This document shows, one piece after another, positions 23,577-36,869 of a stretch of 64,000 nt of DNA. Position 1 is the first letter of the stretch; each line of letters starts with the position of its first letter. The DNA lies in the NCBI GenBank assembly GCA_029379385.1, contig CM055611.1:23526092-23590091 (forward strand), given 5' to 3'. A program made the position numbers and the translations under genes. The notes under the pieces are model-generated. The model searched no databases and was not told the origin of the DNA. It worked only from the letters and a program-made list of their open reading frames with translations. Source of the DNA: Quillaja saponaria. Taxonomy: Eukaryota; Streptophyta; Magnoliopsida; Fabales; Quillajaceae.

Positions 23577-24349
23577 TTCAATTGATGGCTCATATCTATT
23601 TTAGTATCACACGTCCCTTTATGGCCATACACTAGCAAGGATTCAATGAAGTTGCCCGTGAACTTGTGGCTTGGAGCAACTAGCTTCTTTGGTAAGGCAA
23701 GGAGTTTCATGGACTGGGTAGGAATTCATCCAAGACCAGTTGAGGGCTATTCCAAAAACAGAGGGTTACACTCATCATCTTTTAGGGCTCACATGACACA
23801 TACTATAAGCCTCAAGGAGAACACAATCGTGTAAGGTTATCCAGTTGGTCTTGTACAATATTTGATAACAACATGATAATAATCTTGAAGAATAAAACAG
23901 TAGTATATACATATAAACTTATATCATCTAATCCCTTAATGTACCTGAAAGGTCTGGACCTTATGCAACCTTGTAAATTCTTTTATGCACCTTTTCACAT
24001 GACAGATGCAGTCCCAAATACCTTTCTAGTATTAAGTATTATCACTGTGTTTACGATCTTAATCCAACAAAACAACAAATGGGACCCTCAAATTTCCCAA
24101 TCACTAAAAATGTTACAGCATAACGATGAGGCAAAATTGCATGGTTGAACACTTGAACTAGAACTTGTTCATATTTCATTCCAAAGTATAATATTCAAAA
24201 TACATAATTAAAATTTCCCTTTACTCATCCTTCAAAAGAAATGAAATTGTATTCAAGTCAATGCCAAAAATGAATCAAAGCAGGCTAATGAGAATAAGAA
24301 TAAGAAGAGCAGCAACAAGAATAGCAAATGAGATAAAGAAAAGCTGCCA

Positions 24350-24400
24350 GAGAAGAGGAACACATATGCTGTGTGTTATGGAGAAAGCAAAAGGCAAAAG
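24350..24400 (+). pseudogene. Scrap of G-type transmembrane exon (left unit)
   Basis: AGAGAAGAGGAACACATATGC is followed by the TGTGTTATGGAGAA and AAGGCAAAAGG end of exon 2 of G; the membrane-helix core is deleted. Duplicated at 25809-25860. Confidence 0.6.
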
Positions 24401-24879
24401 GAAAGCAAAAACAAACAGAGGAAGAAGAAGAGGAAAACTGAGTTTGATCAATGTGTTAAATTCGACACTTAAAAGCCTAGCTGTGGCTTTGGCTGAGAGA
24501 ACCCAAGAATACCAAATTCCAAACTCTGAAATGAGTGCTTGCAGTTATTGGGCCTCTAGTGAACAATAATACAACTGAAATTGCACGTCAAACAAGGCCC
24601 CTAGATCCTACAGTTCTTTCAAGCTCCTCCACTACTTGTTTTTTTTTTTTTTTTGACTGAGTTTTTCTTTTTGCCTGCATAACCCATTGCTTCGGTATCC
24701 ATGAGCTAATTGTAGAACACATTTGACCATAATAACTAAATGGATTTTTTTGGAGGACATTATCGATTTTATTCCTTTTAAGGCTATACTAGTTAGAAAT
24801 TATAAAATCTTCGATCAGTCATAATGTGAATTTGAACATTTAGTCATAAGTTTGAAATTCATGAATTCAAATGTTTTCT

Positions 24880-25055
24880 TTTTTGGTTTTTCATGAGTAT
24901 CCCTGCAGCTAAAAGATATGAGTCTGATCTTGTTCGGAGTGTGCAGTTGTCCCTACCCACAAGTATTTTTCTACGGGTTCAAATCTCTAACATTGTAAAG
25001 GCCCCTTAACTGTTAAACTTGAACGTGTCTTACTACTTGAACTACGCCTTGTGGG
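24880..25055 (-). mobile_element. tRNA-derived SINE (family 2) with target duplication
   Basis: Read on the minus strand it has an A-box-like GTTCAAGTAGTAAGA, a B-box-like AGATTTGAACCC and an A-rich 3' end. Flanks ttcaaatgttttct (24866-24879) and ttcaaatattttct (25056-25069) are a target duplication. The empty site is seen upstream of D near 18790. Confidence 0.7.
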
Positions 25056-25808
25056 TTCAAATATTTTCTGTGTATCGGAAAGTTTAAATGTTTTCTGTTT
25101 ATTAGAAAGTCAAAAATTTTATGAATCCAAATGAATGTTTCTAAAAAGAAAAAAAGAAAAGAAGAATCTAAATGAATATAGAGATGACATTTACACTCTT
25201 GCTTTTTTATTTATTTTTGTTATAATTAAGTCTTGGGTGTATAAAAATTAATTATATATTTTTGTCAATTAAATTAATTAACGACAGAGTAATTTGAATT
25301 TAGACTAAAATTTTGTTTCATTACATTATTCATAGAACTTGTGGCTTGGAGCAACTAGCTTCTTTAGTAAGGCAAGGAGTTTCATGGACTGGGTAGGAAT
25401 TCATCCAAGACCAGTTGAAGGCTATTCCAAAAACAGAGGGTTACGCTCATCATCTTTTAGGATTCACATACTATAAGCCTCAAATTTACGATCTTAATCT
25501 AACAAAACAACAAATGTGACCCTCAAATTTCCCAATCACTAAAAATGTTATAGCATGACGATGAGGCAAAATTGCATGGTTGAACACTTGAACTAGAACC
25601 TGTTCATATTTCATTCCAAAGTATAATATTCAAAATACATAATTACAATTTTCCTTTACTCATCCCTCAAAAGAAATGAAATTGTATTCAAGTCAATGCC
25701 AAAAATGAATCAAAGCAGGGTAATGAGAATGAGAATAAGAAGAGCAGCAACAATATAATACTTGAGAGCAGCAACAAGAATAGCAAATGATATAAAGAAA
25801 AGCTGCCA

Positions 25809-25860
25809 GAGAAGAGGAACACATATGCTATGTGTTATGGAGAAAGCAAAAGGCAAAAGG
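25809..25860 (+). pseudogene. Scrap of G-type transmembrane exon (right unit)
   Basis: Duplicate of the scrap at 24350-24400, with one base difference in the CTATGTGTTATGG part. Confidence 0.6.
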
Positions 25861-26327
25861 AAAGCAAAAACAAACAGAGGAAGAAGAAGAGGAAAACTGA
25901 GTTTGATCAATGTGTTAAATTCTACACTTAAAAGCCTAGCTGTGGCTTTGGCTGAGAGAACCAAAGAATACCAAATACCAAACTCTGAAATGAGTGCTTG
26001 CAGTTATTGGGCCTCTAGTGAACAATAATACAAATGAAATTGTATGTCAAACAAGGCCTCTAGATCCTGCATTTCTTTCAAGCTCCTCCACAACTTGTTT
26101 TGACTGAGTTTTTCTTTTTGCTTGCATAACCCATTGCTTTGGTATCCATGAGCTAATTGTAGAACACATTTGACCATAATAACTAAATGGATTTTTTTTG
26201 GAGGATATTATGGATTTTATTACTTTTAAGGCTATACTAGTTAGAAATTATAAAGTCTTCGATTAGTCATAATGTGAGTTTGAACATTTAGTCATAAGTT
26301 TGAAATTCATGAATTCAAATGTTTTGT

Positions 26328-26504
26328 TTTTTGGTTTTTCACTGAGTATCCCTACACTTAAAAGATATGAGTCTAATATTATTCGGAGTGCGCGGTTGTC
26401 CCTTCCCACAATTATTTTTCTGCGAGTTCGAATCCCTGACATTATAGAGGCCCCTCAACCGTTAAACTTGAACATTTCTTACCACTTGAACCACACCTTG
26501 TGGG
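26328..26504 (-). mobile_element. tRNA-derived SINE (family 2), right unit
   Basis: Better preserved than the left copy: on the minus strand it has GGTTCAAGTGGTAAGA (A box) and GGGATTCGAACTC (B box), then an A-rich end. Flanks ttcaaatgttttgt and ttcaaatgtttttt. Confidence 0.75.
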
Positions 26505-26794
26505 TTCAAATGTTTTTTATCTATCGGAAAGTTCAAATGTTTTATGTTTATCAGAAAGTCAAAAAATTTATGAATCCAAATGAATATGTTTGTAAAAGGA
26601 AAAAAAGAAAAAAAGAAAAGAAGAATATAAATGAATATAGTGATGACATTTACACTCTTGCTCATAATTTTTATTTTTATTTTTTTTATAATTAATTCTT
26701 GGGTGTATTAAAATTAATTATATATTTTTGTCAATTAAATTAATTAACGACCGAGTAATTTGAATTTAGACTAAAATTTTGTTTCATTACATTA

Positions 26795-26960
26795 TTCTAG
26801 CTACTGGCCATATGCCTCAACAAGGATTTTGGATTGAAGGGGTTACAGATTTCAACTAATCAAATCTCATTGAAAAATTCTAGCTAGTGGCCATATGCCT
26901 CAACAAAGATTTTGGATTGAAGGGGTAATAGTTTTCAACTAATCAAATCCCATTGAAAAA
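26795..26960. repeat. 83-bp direct tandem duplication
   Basis: The block TTCTAGCTA.TGGCCATATG through AATCTCATTGAAAA occurs twice in a row (26795-26877 and 26878-26960) with a few changes. A single copy lies upstream of I near 54375. Confidence 0.7.
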
Positions 26961-29719
26961 TAGAAAAGAAAAAAAAAAAGCTCGTTAATAAATCCCAATA
27001 ATAATAATAATTATTATAAATAATTCAGTTAATAAAAGAGCTAGATTATTGGATGTTTTAAAAACTAAAAGGTGTACTAATTTAATATATATGTTATAAA
27101 AATAACTAATTTTAGAAAAATGATAATTAGAGAAAATTACTTTTAATTATCTTTGTACCAAAATTTACTATTAACAAATAATGAATTATAATAGAATTTA
27201 TATTTTATTAGATAAAAATCAACAAGCACGGAATAAAATACAAACAACAATTTTAATTAAAATAGCATCTGATGGTACTTAAATAAAATTCAATAATATT
27301 AGTTAAATGGCTCAAGTATATTGAGTCTTCTTTCATTTATTCTTTCATTCAATTCAATCATACAACTTTTCTAAGTTATGCTTGTCACGAAGCATACATT
27401 GTATTATTCTCATGTTAACATAAAAAATAAATTTTACTATTTAAATATTTGAGAGCACAGTCAGTTTTTTTTTCAACCAAAACATAAAAAAGTAAGTAGG
27501 ACATCTTTCATATTTTGACAGGGAATATTCATCTGAGAGTATGATCATATGTGAGAGTGTAGAGTCACTCTCAACAAAGATTGTCAAGGAGACTCAAATT
27601 TTCAATTTTACAGAATGAGTGATTTTTGATGAGATATAAAAATTGCCTTTTAATTGAACTTGGAAAAAGTGTGGGAACCTTTTATGCTATGACATGGTAA
27701 TGGGGTTAAAATTTAGATAGGAATTGAAAGGGAAATTATAAAACTCAATGTTTAATTTGTTTAGGTCACATTCGAACATGCAACTTATAAGTAATCTTGA
27801 TGAAGTCATATATAGTTGTTAATTATATGTCCCCTAATTTAAGGTGACCAAAAGTTGCCTGATAGTAGTAATTAAAGGTGCACATGAAATTGAATGGTCT
27901 TGTTGGAACTAATCCACAAAGTCACGTGCCCCAACCACCATAAAGTTTCTTCTTCTTCTTCTTTCTTTTACCCCAAAATGCATGAATGGTGTGATTACAC
28001 AAATTCTATCAAGATAATAGCTTAGTTTGGTGAAGATTTTACTCAATCCAAAATTATAGCAATTCAATTCGAAATAATAAGAATTTGATCCAAGAAGAAA
28101 GCATATTGAATTAATTTTGTTAGTCTAAGTCATATAAATAAAATTATTAGCTAATTCGATCTGATTAGATTCAATTTTAACACATTATTATCTATTATAA
28201 AATTAATAAAATTATTATTATCATCATTTGATCGTTATAAATTATATTGTCATATATATTATATCATCGAAACCATCATGACAATAAGAAGCACCTTGTC
28301 TATTAAGGAGTAGTATATAATTATATATAAGAGCAGCTGGCAAAGGATTGCTTTTCATAGAGCAGCTGGACGTGAGTCAATGAGTTGAATATATAAGTTA
28401 TGCTTTATTAAAGTTATGTTCTTCGCCAAATTTAGCTCAGCTATTGTAGGTTTGAAATGAAGCTAAATATTATGTTCCATGTTATTTTGATTTAGTCCCC
28501 AATATAACAATGTTTTCAGTTCAACAGAAACAAAACCCAAAAGTCTAATAGTTCAACAGAAAAGATCGTTAGATGCTAGATATTTATGTACTATGTTTTT
28601 ACAGGATTGTAGTTAAATATAACAATGAATTGGATCACACCTGTTTAAATTTGTTAAGATCTGTTTTAGTTTAAAATGAGATGCTTAGAAATAGGCAAAT
28701 CTGACCCAATTAGGCCCAAATTAGATAGTCTTATGTTGCATAGATATAAAATACAAGTATTAGCAAAATGCATAATAGAAATTCATTTCAACAATGAAGT
28801 TGTATGATATTCTGTTTATTATTATTATTTTTTTGCTTTCTCATAAGTTTCCCTACACCTTTCGAGTGTGGGACTAATCTTGTTTCGCGCTTTGTGGTTC
28901 ACCCTCCCCAGAGGTGTTTCCTACCAGCTCGAATATCTAACATTGTAGAAACCCCTCAATCGTTAGGTATTGTACATGTATGATCAAACTATATTACTCA
29001 TATGCCATTTTCATATGACTGACATGAGGCATGCACCTATAACAATTTGAAACTACTATCACTTTAAGATGGATTCTCACAATTTCAATATCCATTGTAG
29101 TAAAAAAAAAACAAAAAAAAAAACCCTAATATTGGAGCATAATTAAGGGAAAAAGAGGAAAATGTGGAGCTACCTAGCATAGGCATCCAAAAGTTAATGA
29201 GAAAATTGGTCAAATAGTTTTTTGGATCAGGAATTCATGTCTAACAAATCTTTCCAAGTTAAGATTCAAGGGGATGTGATCGCTGTAGAAATAAATTTAT
29301 TATGAGAATATATTTAGAAAATCAAATATATTACCCTTTTTCTTCTAAATATGTGTTATGTTCTTGGATTGATACAAATGGAGAAAAATAATTTATGTAA
29401 CTCATTCCAATTAATTTGAAATTTAAGAATTCGTTAACTTGTTATGCTCACTTAAATGCAAGTATGTGGGCTTATATTTGTTGAAATTAACACATCATAA
29501 AAAATACTGAGGGTTATTTACAAAATGTTGGGCATATTTAGAGAGAGAAATCATACCATGGTTAATGCCTTAATGGTGAGGGAGAGTTGCATGCAATGAG
29601 AACAATGATGTTGAGGAGAATTTTGAAGTGAAATTTGCCTTTGGAAACAGTGTATTTCACCAACACAAATAGAGGTAGAAGAAGAGGAAAACAGTAATTG
29701 AATATCAAAAACCAAACTC
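26961..29719. other. AT-rich spacer between D and E
   Basis: No gene is seen. From about 28380 to 29530 it is paralogous to parts of the E-F spacer (36744-36870, 39583-39616, 40224-41050). A 5'-truncated family 2 SINE (minus strand) lies at 28831-28967 and is absent from the paralogous E-F spacer. Confidence 0.55.
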
Positions 29720-30134
29720 TTTCAGAGTGCTTGCAGTTATTGGGCCTCTAGTGCACAATGATACAAATGAAATTGTATGTCAAACAAGGCCTCTAAACCT
29801 TACAATTCTCTCAATCTCCTCCAAAACTTGTTTTGTTTGTTTGACAGTTTTTGTTTTTGAATGTCAAACAAGGCCGCCCGTAAGATGCTGGAGGAAGTTA
29901 GCAGGCTATTTCTTTCACCATTCTACAACAATTAACAAAACTGTCCTCGTCACATGGTAGAAAAATTTACCATAAGAAAATAATGGAACGTGGACTATAT
30001 GTTTGTTCTGATCATAAGGCTACTGAACTAGTTGACAAATGGTTATTATTTTTTATTTTTACATCCAATCAAACAATTTTTCACACGTCTAAATTACTTA
30101 AATAATTATCTAATTACACCATTGCATAGTTGAC

Positions 30135-30155
30135 CATGTCAACGGCGGAGACATG
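30135..30155. promoter_or_regulatory. Conserved inverted repeat upstream of E
   Basis: CATGTC-N9-GACATG, identical in arms and centre to the copy upstream of B. The base before it differs (TTGACC rather than TTGAAC), which creates a W-box TTGACC on the + strand. Confidence 0.35.
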
Positions 30156-30474
30156 GGTTTCTCCAGTTAATTTGATGTACCAATTAAAAATAAAAAAAAT
30201 AAAAATCCTACTACAATAATTTTTAAATTATGAGTCAGATTTAAAGTTATTTTTAATTTGAACTAAATTATGTACAAATTATAAAATGTCCTCTGTTTAT
30301 ATATAACTATATTAGTAAATTTTATAATAGTATTCACATTTATTTATAATTGATACTCGTATGATTTGGTACATAACCTCACCCTATATTTTTTTGTTAA
30401 ATCTAAAGTGGACAATCATTGGATATAAGTTCGTGTCTTCCAACAAGCAATTAATTAAGTTGTTCAAATTAAAA

Positions 30475-30492
30475 GTGTCAAACGTTTGACAA
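30475..30492. promoter_or_regulatory. Palindromic W-box pair upstream of E
   Basis: GTGTCAAACGTTTGACAA: as in A with one outer change. Both TTGAC cores are intact. Confidence 0.4.
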
Positions 30493-30599
30493 AAATATAG
30501 TACCTAAAACAAAAGGTAGGAGACTTTGAAATGAAAAACAATTCAAACCCAAAATATAAGTCTTTCCGGTTCCAAAATGTTCCAATTCATACATCACCC

Positions 30600-33500
30600 A
30601 TGGATTGCAAAGCAAGCAGAATCCTATTTTTCCTCAGTTGTGCATGTTTCCTACACTTAACAAGGCCTTCAGAGTTGAGTAGAAACATATTATGGCTAGG
30701 TGAGAAGCTTAATTTTGGTGATCTTTTAGTGTCAAATTCAGGGGAAGCATCTCTAAGTTTCTTCAAGCCAAACAATTACAGCAGCAACATATACCAAGGA
30801 GTCAACTCCTTCTTGTTCTCATACTATTTCTGGGTTGCCAACAGAGACACACCAATCCAAGACCCTAAAGCATATCTTATACTTGATGAACAAGGTAGCT
30901 TGAAAATTCAATACAACAATGGTAGAGATTCAATTGTGCTATATTCATCATCACTTGAAGCAGCAACAAATACTAGTATCATTTTATTAGACAAGGGCAA
31001 TGTTATAATTCGCGAAATGAATCCAGATGGATCGGTTTGGCACGATTCTTTGTGGCAGAGTTATGATTATCCCACTAACTCTCTTCTTCCAGGGATGAAA
31101 CTTGGGATCAACAAAAGAACAGGGCAACGATGGTCTATAACATCACGGAGAAGCTTTCATAGCCCTTCGTTTTAGGCATGGATCCAAACAATACAAACCA
31201 ATCAGTGATATGGTGGAGAGAGATGATTATGTGGACTAGTGGGGAATGGGATCCTAATAAAAAAAACCTTTACAAATACAAAAAGTTACAATGAAACATA
31301 TTTCCAATATTTCATACTTAGTTATCTCGACATAGTTAGAGATGGTTCGTTATATGCTGGAAGTGCTACTTATAATTCATGTGCTTCTAATGATCGACCT
31401 CCTTTTCAAGCTAGATGAACCTCAGTGTAGGAAGAGCCAACAACACAGTGATAATGGTTTAGTTCTTCCAAGTTGGAATGGAACAGGTAAAATGTCCATG
31501 GAAGGGCTCAAGTTTGATGAAAGTGAGAATCTAACAAAATCTGATTGCTGGTTGAAATGCTTGAACAATTGTTCTTGTGTGGCCTACTCTACTACAAATG
31601 AGGATGACTCTGGCTGTGAAATCTGGGGCATAACAGCGAAATTTGTTGCAACTAATTATGGACGAAATATTTTTTTTTTCCAGTAAAGTCGAAAGGTAAT
31701 CTACGAGCTTAAACTTTTGGTAATTTTTCATAGTATGCTAAGTACAACGAGATTTATTTTTCGGTCACATAATGCAGCGACGAGTAAAAGAAGATTGATA
31801 CTCAGTAGTGTAGCAGGAGGAGCTGCCGCGATTTTCATGTTATGCTGCATATGCTTTGTCTTGTGGAGAAAACATAAAGCCAAAGGTACTTATTTGAAAT
31901 ATTTAACAAAAATGCTGTTTGAACCCCCTTACATATACATCTCTTGTACACCATCATTTGGTAACATAGTTATCACATGCTGGTTCAAACCCAGTTTATA
32001 CATCCACAATTACAATAGGACAAATGATTGCATTACTAATATTTGATAAGAGCTATCAAGTTTGGTCTGATTGGGTTCCAGATGCTCTGTCATGTATGCT
32101 TGTCTTATTTCCTGTCTCATAAGTTAAATGATTGTAATACGTCCTCTGTCATGTATGCTTGTTTTATTTCCTGTCATTTTTTAGCTCATATGACAAGAAA
32201 ACGAAGTTCTGGGACAAAAGATCTTTGTCCGAATATTTGACCCTCATATATATGCATATATAGAAATTCATTAGAAACAAGCTCTTGATGAGAAGTGTTG
32301 GCCAATGAATGCCATGTTTCCTCTTTCTGTAGTCAATAGAAAAATAAAACAAGAGAAGCTGTTACTTGAAATTGGAGGTAATGCAACACCTCTCCCTGCA
32401 TATGATTCTTCCAGCCATGTTAAAATTGGCCCCAAAGGTGGAAAGACAAACCATGACATGCATAACTTCAGCTTTGGAAGCATTGCCACAGCAACTGACA
32501 ACTTCTCTTCTGCAAATAAGCTAGGCGAGGGTGGGTATGGGCCCGTCTACAAGGTAAAACTACCAACTGTATATGAAATATGAATCATATTTTGCATTGC
32601 TTGATAGAAATGAAAAACAGAGAGAAGCTAGCTAGGATATAATCAAAGTTGTCTTAATGAGGCAAAAAGGAATTTTCATGGAAAACTTCAAGATGGAAAA
32701 GAAATTGCAACAAAAAGACTTTCAAAAAGTTCAGGACAAGGGCTAGAAGATTTCAAGAATGAAGCTCAATTGATTGCTTAACTCCAGCACAGGAATCTTG
32801 TAAGACTTCTAGGTTTCTGCATTGAGGGAGAAGAGAGGATAGTGATCTATGAGTACATTGCTAACAAGAGCTTGGATATCTACCTTTTTGGTATACTCCT
32901 ACTTCATTTCTAGTTCAATATATTACTAATATACATGTCAAAATTACTTTTTTCTTGTCAAACTGATTATTTGACTTAATTGGGGATAGATTTCAGTGAA
33001 AAGAAAGTGCGAAATTGGAAGAGGCGATTTTGTATTATTGAGGGTATTGCTCAAGGACTTGTTTATCTCCATAATTATTCAAGACTAATAGTGATACACA
33101 TAGATTTAAAGACCAGTAATATCTTACTTGATGATGAAATGAGACCAAAAATATCGGATTTTGGCATGGCCAGAATTTTTAGGTCAAAAGAAAATGAAGA
33201 AAAGACAAATCGAATTGGTAGAACATTGTAAGTATACAGTTAACTTTTGTTACTTACGAAATATGTAGGTTTTTCTTTTTTGAAAAACTATTGAAGTTGA
33301 TTGTTTAACTATAAGTTTAGTGGTTATATATCTCCAGAATATGCTATGAGTTGTGTCATCTCATTTAAAACTGATATTTTTAGATATGGAGTTCTTATAC
33401 TGGAGAATGTGACCAGCAAGAAGAACAATTATTGCTATCAAACTGATGGCCCTATCAATCTCGTAGGATATGTAAGTTGTGTTTCAACCTAATGGATGTA

Positions 33501-33854
33501 CATAACTAAATTTTGAACTTCAACAAAACATTATTGTATTTTTTTTCTCTGTATTTGTTGCAGGCGTGGCAATTGTGGATTGAAGGAGAGCTAATTGAGC
33601 CAATATTGGATGGATCATGCAGCCCTTGTGAAGTATTAAGATGCATTCATATTGGTCTATTGTGTGTACAAGACAAAGCAACATATAGACCCACCATGTT
33701 AGATGTTGTTTCATTTCTTTCAAGCGAAACAATCCAACTGGCTCAACCAAACCAGCCAGCATTCTTCAACAATATAGTTGTGAAAGAGCCAGATGTTCTG
33801 CCTGCTAACCATGATTCCTTAAATGATGTAACAATTTCAGATGTAAATGGTTGA
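30600..33854 (+). pseudogene. Gene E: G-type lectin receptor kinase pseudogene, sister of A
   Basis: It starts at MDCKAS (an upstream in-frame ATG is at 30531). Exon 1 shares with A the deletions at SSGPFTL (near 31170) and at VDFNFTYVS (near 31280). Private lesions: about 14 bases lost near 31417; exon 4 acceptor CAG changed to CAT at 32677-32679; TAA at 32779-32781; HRD changed to HID (codon 33100-33102); 10 bases lost at the start of exon 7; stop changed from TAA to TGA at 33852-33854. Exons 5 and 6 are open and still show DFG and SPEY. The exon 5 variant DLKTSN is shared with C. It cannot make a receptor kinase. Confidence 0.9.
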
Positions 33855-34111
33855 TAACTACACCAGCATTTGGAAATTTTTTTTGATAGTCTTGGGTCAC
33901 TAGGCACTTCTTCTACCAAAAGTTTGTGCAACTCATTCTTTTAAGATTTTGACTTCCAATTTGACAGTTAATTATATTCTTCTTTTAATATGATTGGAAA
34001 TGTCTTTAATTGACTTTATAAAACTTTTATATATGCAATGCGTTTTGTAAGGATAATTTAAACTTCTACAATGAAAGTTCATAATAACTCACAGTTTCGT
34101 AAGAGAGGCCA

Positions 34112-34764
34112 TATCAGGCAATATTTTGTATCAATTACAATAATAAATAATCACATTACAATTTAAATAAATAAATTGATGTAGATAAATGATTAATATA
34201 AATGGAGTCAAGAAAATGTAGAAAGTTGAGATGAGATATGGGTATAGCATTTCTTTAAGACAATTCGTGCTGCCACGGATATTGTTCAACCAATGCAGAG
34301 GTCTCTTGACATGTTATCTCCAGGATCTAACATCTCAGCTACTACATACTGTATGTCTTTGAATTCCCTATACAAGAAAAGAGACTAGTTCTCCCTGTCC
34401 ACACCCTTTCTTTGCCCAAAATATAATAGAATATAAAGATGGAATTATATGAGAGTTGTGTGTATGTAAGGTGTTGTATATGTTGTACTTAAGAAAGTGT
34501 GAGAATGAAGGGTTTATATAGTAGTAGGATTTTGTAACTCACATATTAAAATAATAATTGAAATAAATTCAATTAAAAATTGAAATGAATAAAGAATTAA
34601 GTGATTACAAAATCAAATATTGAATTGTGACAATTCAATTGTCATTAAATGCTGAATCCTACTATTCAAAACTTTTAAACCTTTGAAATGTCCACAAATT
34701 TATAATTTTAATAAACTAACAAATAAATTTCATTTATTTTATTTTTTATTGAAATACAACAACA
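34112..34764. mobile_element. Solo-LTR-like insertion downstream of E
   Basis: Counterpart of 3727-4365. The left end is more decayed (TATCAGGC); the right end CAACA and flank AGTCATGC are kept. No coding content. Confidence 0.5.
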
Positions 34765-35039
34765 AGTCATGCTACAATTTTGACTTTCTAGGAAAAAAAA
34801 AATAGAGCAAGGATTATATTAAGAACTGTCATTCTAATATTGACAATAAAATAACATTCATATTCCATCAACAAGCTTTTTGATGTAACACTCCTAAGAA
34901 TAGCAACCTTTGGAACCTTTATTTTATGAATGATGATAATCTTTAGGATAGTGAAATTGACAATAATATTTCTGAAGTCCACTCTAAAACTTGGTTGTGT
35001 TTTTTTTTTTTTCTCTCTTAATCTCTTTGACCCTAATTT
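34765..35039. other. 3' flank of E
   Basis: Collinear with 4366-4640 after A. No gene is seen. Confidence 0.5.
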
Positions 35040-35367
35040 CATATTTTGATTATGACTAGAATCTCACTATATTTTGATTCTCCTAAAGCTCAAATTAGTT
35101 TTAATTATGCCTGTCACAAAGATATAAACCTTTAGTCTATTAACCGAGAATATTATCTCCCAAAACTCAGAGTTGTCTCCGTTTCTACCTTGAGCAAAAA
35201 TGAAAGTATGGCAGAAAATACTCCAATTATGTTTGGGACATATACAGTGTTTTTTGTTTTGTTTTGTTTTTTTTTTTTTTTTTTTCGAAAATGCAGAGAA
35301 GAGGAACATATGGATAGTGATCAGTATAGTAGGAGGTACTCTTGCCATAATTATATCATGCTACATA
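35040..35367 (+). pseudogene. G-type intron 1 and transmembrane exon remnant after E
   Basis: Same structure as after A: G intron 1 sequence from about 35040, a T run, ATGCAG and then the exon 2 part 35297-35367, broken off at CTACATA. The shared breakpoints show that exon 1 of this second gene was lost before A and E were duplicated. Confidence 0.75.
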
Positions 35368-35934
35368 AGTTTAGCTTGATTAATCATTTAGATAGTTTTG
35401 TATGCTATCAATTAATCAACTCGGACCGTTTTGATGGAATATGAACTATATGTTTGTTCTGATCATAAGGCTATTGAACTAGTTGACAAATGGCTTTTAT
35501 TTTTTGTTTCTACCTCCAATCAAATAATTTCACTGCATTAAATTTTCACAAGTCTCATTCACTTAAATCTCTAATCAAAATTCACACAGAACTCGAGTTT
35601 TAATATTTCAAATTTATAAATGTGAATACTAGATATGCTCTAATATTATTTATTTAGATTGAAAAAGAATTAAATTACCTGCACTTGACCCCAAAAAAAT
35701 AACATAATTTGAGATTTTTAAATCCATTAAATAGAATTTGACATTAAACCAAGATGTACAAGGGCCATTTTAGTCTTTTTGGAAGTAAATATGCTCGCAA
35801 TCACGAAAGAATCTATTCTCATAAATCCCTTATGAGAATAGAGAGAGAGAGAGAGAGGGACAAATGGTTAATGAAGAATCTATAAATTGGCATCAAGAAG
35901 CTGAAGAGGGCAAGGCGTTGCTGTGACACTAGTC
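35368..35934. other. AT-rich spacer after E
   Basis: Collinear with 4952-5514, with a longer GA microsatellite near 35840. No gene is seen. Confidence 0.55.
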
Positions 35935-36038
35935 ACTCGGGATTCTGTTGGAGGGGACTCCTCCTAAGGTGATGTCTCCAGTTTTGAACCTGGGTTCTCT
36001 TCTGGGAGTCACAAGTCCCTTCCACTAAGCTCAACCAC
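35935..36038 (-). mobile_element. tRNA-derived SINE (family 1) after E
   Basis: On the minus strand: GTGGTTGAGCTTAGTGGAAG (A box), then AGGTTCAAAACTGG (B box). It is fuller than the copy after A. Its 5' edge at 36038 is the point where the E-F block departs from A-B. Confidence 0.65.
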
Positions 36039-36869
36039 TGTTAATTATTTGGGCGCATATTTAACCTGAGGTTAATATTGCAATCAGTTAAATTACTGAA
36101 ATACCTACTGTTTTGAAGGAATCAGGGAATGATGTGGCTAGGAAATGAGTGGCATATTAGGGAGAAAGTTATGGTTAAAAAGAGTTTAGTTGAGAAGCTT
36201 ATCTGTTTAAGGAGATAGTAACAGAAATAGCGGGAAAATCAATCATCAATAATTTAGCTGTAAATTTGGTGCTCTTATTATTATTATTCTTATTAACTCT
36301 TTTTTTTCTCAAGAGTATTCCCACACTTGTATGTCTCTTTTTACAAGTGTTTTTCTACAGGCTTGAATCCCTGACATAAATTATTTGTAACAATTAAGTT
36401 TAGGCATAAATATCGATTGATGCGAATTTCTAATTTAAAATAGACAAATTAATCTCATCTAATTAGAACAATTTTGAATTCATCTAATTTGAATTTAGTT
36501 TGTTTATATACATAAAAAGTTGATTTGACAAACCAAATTGTTTTTTTTTTTTTTTTAAATTTAACTTACCATCGGTTGATATAATTTTTTTTTATATATA
36601 TGTAATTGGGTTTTGCAAATTTTGAGTTGGGGATAAAGCATGGGGTAATGATTGATGGCATTATCCTCAATCTTTGGGATAAGAAGCAAATTAATAGTAT
36701 CACCTCACGTGAGATGTTGGACGAAAATGATGGAATATGGACTATATATGTTAATATGTTATGATTTATTAAAGTTATGTTATTTGCCTAACTTAGCTCA
36801 GCTATCGTGGCTTTGAAATGAAGCTATATATTATGTTCCATGTCATTTTGATTTAGTCCACAATATAAG

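Larger units (their letters stand above)
23577..25334. repeat. Left unit of a tandem duplication downstream of D
   Basis: From 23660 the sequence repeats at 25335. The unit holds an unrecognised piece with an open frame at 23646-23834 (contains WLGATSFFGKARSFMDW), about 230 bp (near 23815-24050) that is missing in the right unit, a G-type transmembrane exon scrap at 24350-24400, the array module and a SINE. I cannot assign the 23646 frame to a family and do not call it a gene. Confidence 0.7.
25335..26797. repeat. Right unit of the tandem duplication downstream of D
   Basis: It repeats 23660-25332 with one internal deletion of about 230 bp. The junction between units lies at CATTATTCATAGAACTTG; the right unit continues into the original flank (CATTATTCTAGC). 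It carries its own module copy, exon scrap and SINE, so the SINE inserted before duplication. Confidence 0.75.
29720..30599. other. Module and 5' flank of E
   Basis: Array module at 29728-29870, then AT-rich flank. From 30351 it is collinear with base 1 of the window, so this is the left edge, within the window, of the A-B/E-F block duplication. It carries both upstream motifs. Confidence 0.65.
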
